Below, one piece after another: positions 21,188 through 33,868 of a stretch of DNA of 64,000 nt. The stretch's first letter is position 1. Every line of letters starts with the position of its first letter. Where the stretch lies: the NCBI GenBank assembly GCA_022559845.1, contig CM040128.1, positions 179,296,413-179,360,412 of the forward strand. Direction: 5' to 3'. The notes beneath the pieces were generated by a model that was given only the letters and a program-made list of their open reading frames with translations, made no database searches and was not told where the DNA came from. Both the position numbers and the translations under genes were made by a program. The DNA is from Amorphophallus konjac (lineage: Eukaryota > Streptophyta > Magnoliopsida > Alismatales > Araceae).

Positions 21188-24075
21188 GGATGTGAAGCTT
21201 TCCTTGCTTCCGTAATCATCTCCGAGTCCAAGGAGATTATCTTAGAAGATATTCCTATTGTGAATGAGTTTCCTGATATATTCCCATCAGAATTGCCGAG
21301 TTTATCGCCCGATAGGGAAGTAAACTTCTTCATTGCACTCATTTTCGAAGCAGCACGTGTCTCAATAGCTCCCTACAGGATGTCCCCCACAGAATTCAAA
21401 GAATTAAAGAAACAACTTCAGGAGTTATTAGACAAGGGCTTTATTCAACCTAGCACACCCCCTTGGGGTGCGCCAGTTCTATTTGTCAAGAAGAAGGATG
21501 GATCTCTCAGGCTATGTATCGACTATCGGCGACTGAATCAACTCATAATTAAGAATAAATATCCGTTGCCGCGTATCGATGAGCTCTTTGATCAGATTTC
21601 TAGAGCAGAATATTTCTCCAAGATAGATCTCAGGTCAGGTTATCATCAGTTCAAGATCAAAGATGAAGACATATACAAAACCACTTTTCAAAGCAAATAT
21701 GGCCACTATGAATTCGTGGTAATGCCGTTCGGGTTAACCAATACCCCGACAGTATTTATGCAACACATGAATAATGTCTTTAGGCCCTATCTTGACCAAT
21801 TTGTGGTCGTCTTTATAGATGATATTTTTATTTACTCCAAAACAAAGGAGGATCATGAACAGTACTTAAGAATAGCCTTACAAATGCTAAGAGAGCACAA
21901 ACTCTATGCGAAGCTTAGTAAGTGCGAGTTCTGGCTTTAAGAGGTCTCCTTCCTTGGCCATATTATTTCAAAGGAAGGTATCGATGTCGACCCTTCAAAA
22001 ATAGAAACTATTAAGAATTGGAGGCGGCCGACGACCGTGTCTGAAGTTAGAAGTTTTCAGAGCCTGGTTGACTATTACATGAGATTTATTAAAGATTTTT
22101 CAAAGATCCTTTTTTCTTTGACTAGACTTACAAGAAAGGAGAATACTTTTGTATGGTCGAAGGATTGCGAGGAGAGTTTTCAAACTCTTAAAGAACACCT
22201 TACCACTGCACCAATATTGACCCTACCGACAAAGGGTGGCGGTTTCGAAGTCTATACGGATGCGTCTGGCATTGGCCTAGGGTGCGTTCTTATGCAAAAT
22301 GGAAAGGTGATTTGCTATTCATCAAGGCAGTTAAAGCGTCATGAAGAAAATTATCTTGTGCATGATCTGGAGTTAGCTGCGATTATTTTCGCATTAAAGA
22401 TTTGGAGACATTACCTTTATGGGAAGAAATTTACCATATTTTCTCACCATAAAAGTCTGAAATATCTTTTCACCAAGAAGGAGTTAAATATACGACAACA
22501 CAGATGGTTGGTGTATCTCAAGGACTTCGACTTTACTATCCAATATCATCCAGGAAAGCAAATGTTGTAGCTGACGCTCGTAGCAGAAAGTCAATGGCAA
22601 CTCTAGCAAGCCTCAGAAAAGGTATAACTTGTCTTATTGAAGATTTTTCTCATTTAAATCTTGATATTGACAGAGAAGGACAAGGAGGTATTATTGCCAA
22701 TATAAGTTCTCAACCTACATTGATCGAGGACTTAGTCTAATTGCAAGAAAATGATCCCACATTGATGGAGATTAAGGGTAATATCGATCAGAGACCAGAA
22801 TTTTCTATCACAAATGATGGAAGACTGTTATTTAAGGATCGAATTTGTGTGCCGAATCATGATGACACTAAGAAATTGATCATGGAAGAAGCTCACAAAT
22901 CAAGGTATGCTATTCTCCCTGGTGCTACTAAGATGTATCAAGATTTAAAAAGGAACTTTAGTAGCAGATTTTGTGTCCCGATGTCTCACTTGTCAACAAG
23001 TAAAGGCAGAACATTTAAAACCTACTTGGAAATTACACCCCTTGAATATTCCCGAGTGGAAATAAGAAAGTATAGGGATAGATTTCATCATGGGTTTACC
23101 TAAGACAAGAGGAGGACATGATGGCATATGGGTGATCATAGACCGATTGACTAAATCTGCAAATTTCCTACCAATCAAAAGTCGATGGTCTATGGATGTA
23201 GTAGCAGCATTCTAGATGATGGAGATTGTCAAATTACATGGTGTCCCTGTCACCATCATATCTGACCGAGATCCTCAGTTCACATCACAATTCTGGAAGG
23301 GTCTTCAACATTCATTAGGGACCCGACTTAATTTTAGCACGACATTCCATCCACAAACTGATGGTCAAACTGAAAGGAAAAATCAAGTGGTGAAAGATAT
23401 GCTCAGGGCATGTGCTATAAGACTTTGGAGGAAGTTGGCATGATCACTTGCATCTAGTGGAATTTTCATATAATAATAGCTACCAAGCTAGTATACAAAT
23501 GGCACCATTCGAGGCTTTATATGAAAGAAGCTGTCGTTCGCCTATTTGCTGGATTGAAGTAGGAGAAAGATAATTTCTCGCTCCCGATATCATTAGGGAT
23601 ACTACCGAGAAGATAAAGCTTACTCGGGAGAAACTCCAGATAGCTCAAGACAGGCATAAGTCTTATGCTGATAACAGAAGACGTGACCTGGAATTTCAAG
23701 TAGGAGACCATGTGTTTCTTAAACTTTCTCCAGGTCGAGGTATTCGGACATTTAGTATCATGGGCCAGCTTACTCCAAGATTCATTGGCCCCTTTGAGAT
23801 TCTCGAAAGGGTTGGTGAAGTCGCTTATCGAATAACTTTACCCCCTCAACTATCTGAAGTTCATGTTGTATTTCACGTCTCAATACTCAAGAAGTGTGTA
23901 CCTGATCTATTCCATGTCCTACGACAATCTGGAAATTAAAAAGGACTTGACATACGAGCAAAAGCCAATCAAGATCGTTGAATGAGAAGTGCGTCAACTT
24001 CGGAATAAAACTATTCCTATGGTCAAGATCCAATGGGCCAAGACATATCCACATGAAGTAACATGGGAAATTGAA
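21188..24075 (+). pseudogene. G1 pol: reverse transcriptase, RNase H, integrase
   Basis: Reverse transcriptase (21260-21940) has [14 protein letters not shown] and [13 protein letters not shown], and ends in a TAA at 21938. RNase H (22037-22570) keeps [15 protein letters not shown] but has FSHHKSL where G0 has FSDHKSL, so a catalytic Asp is lost. The integrase zinc module is damaged by a roughly 24-bp deletion at about 22960 that removes the WWPNMK segment present in G0. Stops include TAA 22738-22740, TAG 23213 and TAA 23571-23573. The C-terminal segment (23712-23939) then shifts frame before the nested insertion at 24076. Confidence 0.85.
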
Positions 24076-26146
24076 TGATGCGGGACGGGACCACAGACAC
24101 GACAAGCTCGCGATCGTCCCGTAACGAGGGAAGCGTCGGACGTGCGCGGTTGAGAAACCGGCAAGAGCTAGGGTGGTCGGCTCTCTCTTTCGTGCCCGGA
24201 TCGGGTCACGGGACGGTAATGCTCTCTCTCGCAGCAGCGGTGATATAAATAGAAAGCGAGCTAATTACCCTATCATGCTCTCTAGCAGCGGCATAAACAA
24301 ACATATATGAAATTAAGCAAAATGCCAAGTAAGGGAGCGACTGCGATACCTCCACGCGCTCGGCGTGTGGAAGACGGACCCGGCCGAAAACTCGTACTCT
24401 CGGGAAACTTAACACACAATAATTACAGCAATGGGAACATGCCCACTCCACGCAGGGAGGTAAAGGGCTATACAAATGGGCCTGGGAGGACCAAATTCCG
24501 GTTGACGGCCAGCTTCGGGTGTTGATTCGGCTACACGGGTGTTCGCGACCGTGGGGCCCACGTGCTGTCCGGAGGGGCCGTGTGGGACCCGGTGGTACCG
24601 CTGTAGTGGAGACACTTGGAGAAGCGTTCCCCGGGCTGGCGGCACACTGGTTCACCGACCAGAGGCCAGGCGGCTCCGTTCGGCACCGGTCAAAAAAACT
24701 GATCGGAAATCTGCCGGTTCTGTATTTTAGCGCACGCTCCGGCGAGAACGGACGCTGCGATCAGCACCGGTGTCGGAATGTGACAAGATTAGAGCCGTTG
24801 GAAAGCTGCTTAGAAGTACTGCAATCTAGTGGCCTTCAGAAAAATTCACCAAATTTGTACTTTGTGTTGGCGAATTTTATATGCTGCTGTTGTATAGTAA
24901 CTGAAGACTCAGATCTGCAGAGAACTTTCCTGTTGATTGCCTTTGACCGTGAAGTAGATGTCCGAATTGGAAGATGTGTTCTTCAGTAAGGTTGTAGGAA
25001 ATCGAACAAGGAAACTAGGACTATTTTTTGATCTGGATTTGGAGGTGGTGGTGACTTGTTCTGATTTTGGAAGTGGAGGGTGGTCGGATCTGGGATCTGA
25101 CTAAAAACACTGTATCATAGGAAGTACACGAATTTCAAAAAATAGATAGAAGGCTGATAAAAAAATAAGAAAATTTTTAGAGGTAGGGGGTGATGGACAG
25201 AACTCCCAGTAAAATTGGGAGGATTTGGACAAATCAAAAAGTTGGTCAGAGGGGGAGAACTCAGAGGTTCTGTCACTGTAGATAGAAACCTGGCAGATCT
25301 GGGATGACAGGTTGGACGAAAATGTAAAAATACTAAACGAAAGAATTTTGATATGAAAATTTAGGTGGATCTTGGGATGCAAGGGTTGAAAACACCATAA
25401 AAAATTAAGATCAATCCAAGCTTGTGGCTGAGACAGACAATTCGTGGAAACTACTGTGGTCAGACGAAGATAGAACTGTAGAGGCGGCTCGATGGCGGCA
25501 CGAACGGCGGCGGCGGCGGCACAGACGATCACCGAAGGTTGAGAGGAGATGATAGAAGGTAGAATCACTCTAGAACTTGAGGTTGGAGGAGAGGAACTAG
25601 AGGGAGAGGGGCTGGGGGCGCAAGAAGCTCCTTGGATTTCACAAAATTTTCTGATTTTTCATTGAATTTCACATGAAAATACAAGCTTATATATGGTTTA
25701 CATCAAATGCAATATGGACCCTTGGATCTAGGGAAGGGGAATCAAGGGTTGGGATTAAGTGTGAATCACACACACAAAATATAAACTAATCCTAGAGGAA
25801 TGGGGCGCCCCCTTGACTCTATGTAAGGTTGAATGGGTAGGTGGCCAACCATTGGAATATTGACCCATTTTAACCCCATGTGTCCATATGACTAGTCCAC
25901 CCTTCTAGATGTCCACCTAGGAAGGTTGACCAGCCCCACAAGGTGACATGGACCAACGGGAAAGGGCTGAGGGCCCCCTTGCTGGTCCTACTGCATAATT
26001 GCATAAAAACCCGCACAATCTACGGGAGTGACGCATTGGCCGATAAAGCCGTACAATTGCGCGTATACTTTCCCGTGGATATAAACACAAACTAAAAGGA
26101 CATAAATGTAATAAAAAAGGTACAGGCTCGGTGTCGATTCCCATCA
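24076..26146 (-). repeat. 3' LTR of the gag-only element
   Basis: 2071 bp, matched end to end by 28506-30576. It holds a putative TATA box on the minus strand (plus-strand ttatata, 25688-25694) and a short GGC repeat (about 25507). Open frames of 155 codons (25101-25568) and 149 codons (24206-24655), both minus, are also open in the other LTR. They match nothing I recognise. Confidence 0.9.
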
Positions 26147-26617
26147 ACTCTCCCCGGGTGGGAGGAACTCGACCCCGTCGAGTAGGGGTAGGGATGCTCG
26201 AGTACTCCGGCGGATCCGTCACCGTGCCAAGTAGCGCGGGTATGCTCCGCTCCAAGTGATCGTCACCTGCTCATTCCATATATACTCGATATGTGAACTG
26301 CTATGGGCTAAAGGTAATCACTCTGAAGGGGCACTCTCAAAAGGGAAGAAAACAGCTCAAAGACTCACTAGGAATCACCGCTGAGTCCCTATAGGTGACT
26401 GATCCGGGTATAGATGTGGAACCGATCCCATACTCATCAAGTGAGTCCACTCGCCTCTTACTCATAAGAGACCGACAACGAGCTTGCACAAGACTCATGC
26501 AGACTTACCATGCAATACACACAACAATCGACTCGAGACACACCACACAAACAAACCACACAAGAAAAACACACCGACTCATATATGACCCTAGACTAAG
26601 ATGGTGACACAAGCCCA
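26147..26617. other. non-coding 3' part of the gag-only element
   Basis: Between the left LTR and the end of gag. The bases next to the LTR (minus strand ccacccggggagagt) could be the polypurine tract. No coding sequence or pol remnant is seen. Confidence 0.6.
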
Positions 26618-28197
26618 CTAGGTGGCGGCATCCTGGGCGGCTAGTGAGCCATCCAACTCTCCCCCCAAGGCATAGTACTCATCGGCTAGTGCGTCATCAG
26701 CCTCATAATTGACATACTCAAGCTCGGAGATGCGGGCTCTCCAACACCTAAGGCTAGGGTGGCGTGAGCGGGACACTCGCTGGCAAAGTGGCCAAATCCA
26801 TGACAGTGGAAACACTGCACTCTCGACCGACTACTCTCTCCTATAAAAGGGGCCTTACCCTTATCATCCCGTCGGGTAGGGGGTGTAGGTAGCAAAGGGG
26901 GAGATGTAGGTGCCTTGGACAATAGTGGAGGGGGTGCCGGTGCCAGAGGACGGGCTATAGGAGCCGGGGGACGGGAAACGGGTGCCGGTGGTTGGGGTGG
27001 GAATAGATCCCGGGGTGGAGGAGGATGAGGCCGTGGAGTGAAGTGCTCCTGACGGGTGGGCTCCTGGGGTCGAGCCATGGGAGGCCGCTGATGTGGGCCT
27101 ATGGAGTGACAGGGCTTGGTGCTACGGAGAGGGGTGGGGCCCAACCGATGGCTAGACTCGAACTCTCCCTCAAATTGCTCCATCTCGAGAGTAACCTGGT
27201 ATGCCTCTTCCAACGTCTTGACATTGCGGCGGAAAAGCTCATACTGGTAGTGTGGCCGCAAACCACGTCGAAAGCTGGACACGGGCATGGTACTCTCCTC
27301 CGTGACACCACATCGTAGAAAGTACTCATCAAACTCCGCGATGTATTCGGAGACGGACCGGTCTCCCTGGCTAAGACTTTGCCATCTATCGATGAGTCGC
27401 TGGCGGTATGTGGGAGGAAGGTACTTTTGTCAAAGTTTATTCTTCATCTCGGCCCATGTGTCGATCGGGGGTTCTAGCCGCTGAAGTAGCAGGCTCTCCA
27501 CATTCTTCCAATAGGTTTGTGCCTGCCCCATGAGTTTCATGGTGGCGAATCGGACCCTTCGACGCTCCGACATATCATACCACTCAAAGTAACGGTCCAT
27601 GCCGAACTCCCAATCTAGGTAGACTTTTGGATCCAAAGACCCATAAAAAGCGGGAGGGTCCGCTCGCACGGTCTTAAGGACCCGGTCATCATCCTCATCT
27701 CGTTGTGGCTGAAAACCACGACGGCGTTGACCATATCCCTCATAGGCATTGTCGGAACCATAGTCCTCGAGACCAAGGTCACGGTGCGGTAGTTGAGGAA
27801 CCCGAGGAAGGGCGGGTGGAGGAGCCTGTGGTGGCTGGTTTTGGGCCGCGGGAGCGGCCTGGACTTGGGCCATGGGAGCAGGTTGGACTTGGGCCACCGC
27901 GGGAGGAGGTGCGGGTGGGCCTTGGGCTGCCCGTGGAGGGTCCCCGTGTGACATCCTATCTAACCGCCCAACGAGGTCTTGGACCAACCTGTCGGAGGTC
28001 TCCAAGCGCCCCTCCATGGCTCTAAGGCGACCATCCATATTATCGGAGAAAGTCTAAAAGTTAGCATCGGATTGGTCCAACCTAGTCATAATGGCCATCA
28101 TCGCCTCTTGTAGGGAGTGGAAGTCTCCCGAGGTACCCCGTGGGTTGGCCATAGGTAGTGGTGGGGGTGAGTACTGAGTACCCCGACGAGTGGGCAT
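26618..28197 (-). pseudogene. gag of the gag-only element
   Basis: The frame starts at an ATG at 28197 (MPTRRGTQYS) or 28152, and is interrupted by TAG at 28054-28056 and TGA at 27430-27432. A Gln/Pro/Ala-rich segment precedes a Ty3/gypsy-type gag domain (YFEWYDMSERRRVRFATMKL; RQRLIDRWQSLSQGDRSVSE; FRRGLRPHYQYELF). A Pro-rich linker and one CCHC knuckle follow, CFHCHGFGHFASEC (about 26770-26820). After it the reading shifts frame to an acidic tail ending at 26618. Despite two stops and one shift the protein plan is clear. Particle formation would be its role; all enzymes are missing from the element. Confidence 0.8.
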
Positions 28198-28490
28198 GCA
28201 AACACACCGACTAGAAGACGCCGACTAAAGCAAAACACACTAATGCAAAATGATGCTCCTAGACTTAACCAAAACGCGGTACGCGGCGGAGGTAATCGAC
28301 CCGAAGGTCACTCGCGCAAGTGTGCGGCCTTCCCGATAGGCATAGCCTCACGTTCGGACAACACCTTTTGATATACCGAGTAAAGGGATGCAATGCAAAA
28401 AGACACTTTTTTTTGCCTAAACACGACTAAGACGTAAATGACTAATGAATGACACTCTTTTTTTTTTTTGGACACCCTAGACTCAAACTC

Positions 28491-28502
28491 GCTCTGATAC
28501 CA
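28491..28502 (-). other. primer-binding site, initiator Met tRNA type (gag-only element)
   Basis: TGGTATCAGAGC on the minus strand, three bases from the right-hand LTR (28506). It fixes the orientation of the element. Confidence 0.85.
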
Positions 28503-28505
28503 AAT

Positions 28506-30576
28506 TGATGCGGGACGGGACCATGAACACGACAAGCTCGCGATCGTCCCGTAGCGAGGGAAGCGTCGGACGTGCGCGGTTGAGAAACCGGCAAGAGCTA
28601 GGGTGGTCGGCTCTCTCTTTCGTGCCCGGATCAGGTCACGGGACGGTAACGCTCTCTCTCACAGCAGCGGTGATATAAATAGAAAGTGAGCTAATTACCC
28701 TATCATGCTCTCTAGCAGTGGCATAAACAAGCATATATGAAATTAAGCAAAATGCCAAGTAAGGGAGCGACTGCGATACCTCCACGCGCTCGGCGTGGGG
28801 AAGACGGACCCGGCCGAAAACTCGTACTCCCGGGAAACTTAACACACAATAATTACAGCAATGGGAACATGCCCACTCCACGCAGGGAGGTAAAGGGCTA
28901 TACAAATGGGCCCGGGAGGACCGAATTTGGGTTGACGGGCAGCTTCGGGCGTTGATTCGGCTACATGCGTGTTCACGACCGTGGGGTCCACGTGCTGTCC
29001 GGAGGGGTCGTGTGGGACCCGGTGGTACCGCTGTAGTGGAGACACTTGGAGAAGCGCTCCCCGGGCTGGCGTCACACTGGTTCACCGACCGGAGGCCGGG
29101 CGGCTCCGTTCGGCACCGGTCGGAAAAATCGATCGGAAATCTGCCGGTTCTGTATTTCAGCGCGCGCTCCGGCGAGAACGGACGCTGCGATCAGCACCGG
29201 TATCGGAATGCGACGAGATCAGAGCCGTTGGAAAGCTGCTTCGAAGTACGGAAATCTAGTGGCCTTCATAAAAATTCACCAAATTTGTACTTTGTGTTGG
29301 CGAATTTTATATGCTGCTGTTGTACAGTAACCGAAGACTAAGATCTGCAGAGAACATTCCTGTTGATTGCCTTTGACCGTGAAGTATATGTCCGAATTGG
29401 AAGATGTGTTCTTCAGCAAGGTTGTAGGAAATCAAAAAAGGAAACCTGGACTATTTTTGGATCTGGAGTTGGAGGTGGTGATGATTTGTTCTGATTTTGG
29501 AAGTGGAGGGTGGTCGGATCTGGGATCTGACTAAAAACACTGTATCAGAGGAAGAACACGAATTTCTAAAAATAGATATAAGGCTGATAAAACAATAAGA
29601 AAATTTGTGGAGGTAGGGGGTGCTGGACAGAACTCCCAGTAAAATTGGGAGGGTTTGGACAAATCAAAAAGATGGTCGGAGCGGGAGAACGCAGAGGTTC
29701 TGTCACTATCGATAGAAACCTGGCAGATCTGGGATGACAGGTTGGACGAAAATGTAAAAATACTAAACAAAAGAATTTTGGTATGAAAATTTAGGTGGAT
29801 CTTGGGATGCAAGGGCTGAAAACACCATAAAAAATTAAGATCAATCCAAGCTTGTGGCTGAGACAGACAATTCGTGGAAACTGCTGTGGTCGGACGAAGA
29901 TAGAACTGTAGAGGCGGCTCGATGGCGGCACGAACGGCGGCGGCGGCGGCACAGACGATCACCGGAGGTTGAGAGGAGATGATAGAAGGTAGAATCACTC
30001 TAGAACTTGAGGTTGGAGGAGAGGAACCAGAGGGAGCGGGGCTGGGGGCGCAAGAAGCTCCTTGGATTTCACCAAATTTTTTGATTTTTCATTGAATTTC
30101 ACATGAAAATACAAGCTTATATATGGTTTACATAAAATGCAATGTGGACCCTTGGATCTAGGGAAGGGGAATCAAGGGCTGGGATTAAGTGTGAATCACA
30201 CACAAAAAATATAAACTAATCCTAGTGGAATGGGGCGCCCCCTTGACTATATGTAAGGTTGAATGGGTAGGTGGCCAACCATTGGAATATTGACCCATTT
30301 TAACCCCATGTGTCCATATGACTAGTCCACCCTTCTAGATGTCCACCTAGGAAGGTTGACCAGCCCCACAAGGTGACATGGACCAATGGGAAAGGGCTGA
30401 GGGCCCCCTTGCTGGTCCTACTACATAATTGCATAAAAACCCACACAATCTACGGGAGTGACGCATTGGCCGATAAAGGCGTACAATTGCGCGTATACTT
30501 TCCCATGGATATAAACACAAACTAAAAGGACATAAATATAATAAAAAAGGTACAGGCTCGGTGTCGATTCCCATCA
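28506..30576 (-). repeat. 5' LTR of the gag-only element
   Basis: 2071 bp, the partner of 24076-26146, with TG/CA ends and the target duplication ctgaa immediately after. A putative TATA box lies on the minus strand (plus-strand ttatata at 30118-30124). Open frames of 155 codons (29531-29998) and 149 codons (28636-29085) match those of the other LTR at the same offsets. Confidence 0.9.
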
Positions 30577-30684
30577 CTGAAGAAGCCATACACAAAAGAT
30601 TCCCAAAGATATTTAAATGTAAGTACACTCTCCATAAATTCATTTATTGGATTTGGGGATAAATTCTTTTTAAGTGGGGGAGGG
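30577..30684 (+). pseudogene. G1 pol C-terminal end and polypurine tract
   Basis: Continues the reading broken at 24075 (EEAIHKRFPKIF), followed by a short 3' UTR and the polypurine tract gtgggggaggg just before LTR2. It shows that the element between 24076 and 30576 is a clean insertion. Confidence 0.85.
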
Positions 30685-33600
30685 TGTAACGCTCGAGAAT
30701 TTTTTAAGAATTTTTCAGATTTAAAATATAATTATAATAATAGTTAATTATTTAATAGGCTATTTAAATGAATTATGGATAATTAAATCCAATTAATTAT
30801 CATGGCCCTACACTAGTCCAAGAGGATTAGGCCCATATAAAAAAAACCCAATAGGCCCAAGAGATTGTTTTGGACCTTAGCCCATATTCTAGAACCTTAA
30901 AATAGGTGTATTCTCTGAATTTAAGAGGTAGTGACTCTTTAGAAGATAGGTTAAAGGATAATACCATGGATAATATTAAAAGAGTTTAAACTGATTTCAA
31001 ATTCGGCGCTCCATGGGGAAAACGGCCTATCGCGAGACTGCAAGGGACAGTAAGTAGTCTAGTCCTAGGCCGCTAAGCCCTGTTAGTTCCGTGAGTGTAA
31101 GAAAACGTGAAAAGATTAGATTTTTGACATCCAATTCACATAGGATCGACTCTATCTACTAATTAGATAAGTCTAGAAGGTTAGTAGATCGAATTGAAAG
31201 TCTAATTTGGGCTCTAAGTTCGTTCTAATCCTCAAACCATAGCTAAAACCTATAAATAGATCCCAGAACCAAGCAGCGCGATCCTTACTTTTGGCACGCG
31301 TGGAACTCTGGTATGGAGGCAGAATTGGAGGTAAGTTTCTTCTAGGAACCTGTTTATTATAGTTATAACTAACTACCCTCTGAATTTCATTCTAGGGGAT
31401 CAAATATACAAGGAGTTAGAGGCTTCCAATGTTGCTAATCCTACATCAAAAACTCAGGAATTAGTGTGTTTGACCTAGATTGATCACGGAATTCGAATCT
31501 CTAAACGAGGTAATTAGATAGAGGTTATTTAGAGTTATTTGTTCCTAATAGTACCCTTTTCTTAACCTCAAAATTTTAGATCTTTAGGTTGAGGGAATCA
31601 AGAGATACAAGGGCGTGAAGTTGATGATTTAGTTCAGGAAGAGCAGAGGACTAGGGTTAACTTACAGCCTTAAATTCGAAGTTTAAAGCCCAAAACCAAG
31701 GTAGGTTATCTCATGAATGGCTCAAACTTTATGTCAAGAAGAAAATCCCCCTTGTTTCATTCGATTTCATGCATTGTTCCTTGAAAATTTCATATTTTCA
31801 TTAGGACTATGCATCTAGTTACTCTTCATGCATAATTCTTAGCCTTAATGAAGTAAAAGGAATTTTCTTGTTGTTCACATAAACCTATGCATATTATTGG
31901 CCTATATTCATTCTATCATGATTATGGAAGTTTATATATGTTGATTTCAATGCATGATATGCATTAGTTTAGCATTTAGTCTTATTATCTTTTGAACTCG
32001 GATTAATACAGGAGGAAACGGTCTTCCTGTAGACCGCCAAGAATTCTAGCGGTCGCCCAATAGACCACTACCCACTGTGAAACGGTCGCCCACTACACCG
32101 TTTGGGATTTTTGATTTCTGTATTTAAGTTAACCCGAAACTTAATGCAGAATAGCCACAATTATTCTATGATAAGCCTAGTTAAGTAGGTTTTATCCCTG
32201 TTTTAAGTACTGGTTTCTTATACTTAGTTAAATTCTTGGTTCATTATCATAGATTTATTATTTTATGCACATTGGTATTATTTGAACCTATGTTAATTTC
32301 ATGACCAAAAATCATATGCTTTTATAATTAACTTAAATTTATATGATTCATGGACTAGTCATGATTTAAATCGCTATTTTATCATGATCCTCTCTCTTCT
32401 AAGAGTCATTTTCATAAGTACATGGCACGTATCTCGATATGTTGTCATTAGTTACACCTTTGCACATTAAGCACACAATGTTGGACATGATGACCTCTCC
32501 TTTGGATATTCTTTCTAACGGACTAGGAAATCTTGTTTCAAGGCCTCCGTAAGACTCCGTGAGCCTGGAATTCTCACTAGGACGTCGAGATGGTTGCACC
32601 ATTAAAACCCAAAGTCTAGAAAGCACTTTTACTGGTGTTTTATACATTCTGGAACTTAGCAGCCATCTGGTTGACCGCCAGAGTCTGCTAGCAGCCATTC
32701 ACTAGACCACTAACGGATCCTAAATAGTTCTCCATTCGACTGCCAGGCTCCAGATGTCCTATTTCAAAATATCAAACTCTGTCTTATGAAACGGTCCAGC
32801 CCATGACCGCTTGAATTTCTAAACGGTCCTGCACTAGATCACAGGGCGTGCTAAATGGTCCAGTAATAGACCGCTTGGATCCTGATTTTTTCTAACCCAA
32901 GGTTTGACCTTTGGGGTTGGTTTTATGGAGTTCATGAATAATCTTGGAAATATCTGGACTCTAAAACTATTTTAAAAAATTAATGATAAGGATACAAATA
33001 ATATTGAATGTACCGTTATGCTGTCGAATTTTTCTAGCATAACCTAGTTATTAATTTAGTTCTTGAAATCTCTTATTCTTAATTGAATCATTTTTATTTT
33101 TGGTTACCTTATCATGAAACTTTTGTTAAACTTGTACATTATTGGCCACATTGTTGATATAAATGTGGAAGTAGCTTGGTTTATGCTTGATGATGTAGTT
33201 CGAGCACTGATTGTGTTCAAGGGCTCTATGTTAGTCCCCTCGGCTGATTGTCGGAAACATACTGTAAACCATGGGGTATGATGCTACTGGCGTCGCATTG
33301 CGTTGGGAGTACTTTCTCTATAAATAAGTGAAATATCCATGAGAATCCACATAAATTCACGAAGTACTTACTATTAAGCGAATAGTACTTTCTTCCTTGT
33401 TACATGACTTTCTAGTGCATAGCCTTCATGCTTATGAAAAGTACATTCTTGTGACATTCTTGTTCATGGAAAGGCCAAATTGACATTCTTGTTATATACT
33501 TGATTAATCATAGTCTCATATCTCAAGCTTAATTTTATCTTGTTACTTTTGCTTTATTCGCATGTTTCATCGTGTCTGCATGATTTATCTTATTCTCTAG

Positions 33601-33868
33601 AGCTAAAATGCTAATCATTTAAATCTGCCTTCATGTTGATACGAAGATACCTACTGGAGAAGTGTGCTCATTACCCTACTTTCTAATCTTTTTCAGGAAA
33701 TTCTAGTGAGTCGGGCTCAGATTACTCAAGTGGTGGATCCGAGAGTGATTAAAGGACGCGTGACTCGAGAGAAGCCTTAGTTATCAATATCTAGTCGAGT
33801 CATGATGTAATTTTTTATTTTATTAAGTCTAGTGACAAAGAGAGTCAAGAATTTATGTACTTTGGGAA
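30685..33868 (+). repeat. G family LTR2, 3' end missing
   Basis: Begins TGTAACGCTCGAG and matches LTR1 and LTR3 until tttgggaa at 33868, where it joins the inverted integrase fragment. The last roughly 150 bp of the LTR are lost. TATAAATA is at 33319-33326. The 18-nt modules persist (for example 31023-31040), some with mutated arms but the same length. Confidence 0.9.

Larger units (their letters stand above)
24076..30576 (-). mobile_element. gag-only (TR-GAG-like) LTR retrotransposon nested in G1
   Basis: Two 2071-bp direct repeats (24076-26146 and 28506-30576) begin TGATGCGGGACGGGACC and end GATTCCCATCA. They flank a 2.36-kb interior with a minus-strand gag and no protease, reverse transcriptase or integrase. 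The primer site lies beside the right-hand LTR, so the element reads right to left. Sampled stretches of the LTRs differ at about 5% of sites without net length change, so this insertion is older than the Ogre-like one. TR-GAG elements are a known plant class thought to move with enzymes from other elements; the assignment is mine. Confidence 0.88.
19532..30684 (+). mobile_element. G1 internal region, split by a gag-only element
   Basis: This is the most complete G copy: primer site, full gag-protease ORF, then pol. It is interrupted at 24075/24076 by the minus-strand gag-only element and resumes at 30577 with the end of the chromodomain segment. The target duplication is ttgaa (24071-24075) and ctgaa (30577-30581). 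Uninterrupted G0 and G2 read ctgaa there, so the left copy has one mutation. Confidence 0.88.

Noticed and set aside
25101..25568. 155-codon LTR ORF as a genuine protein
   Set aside because: No recognisable domain, and most differences between the two LTR copies change residues; kept only as an observation.
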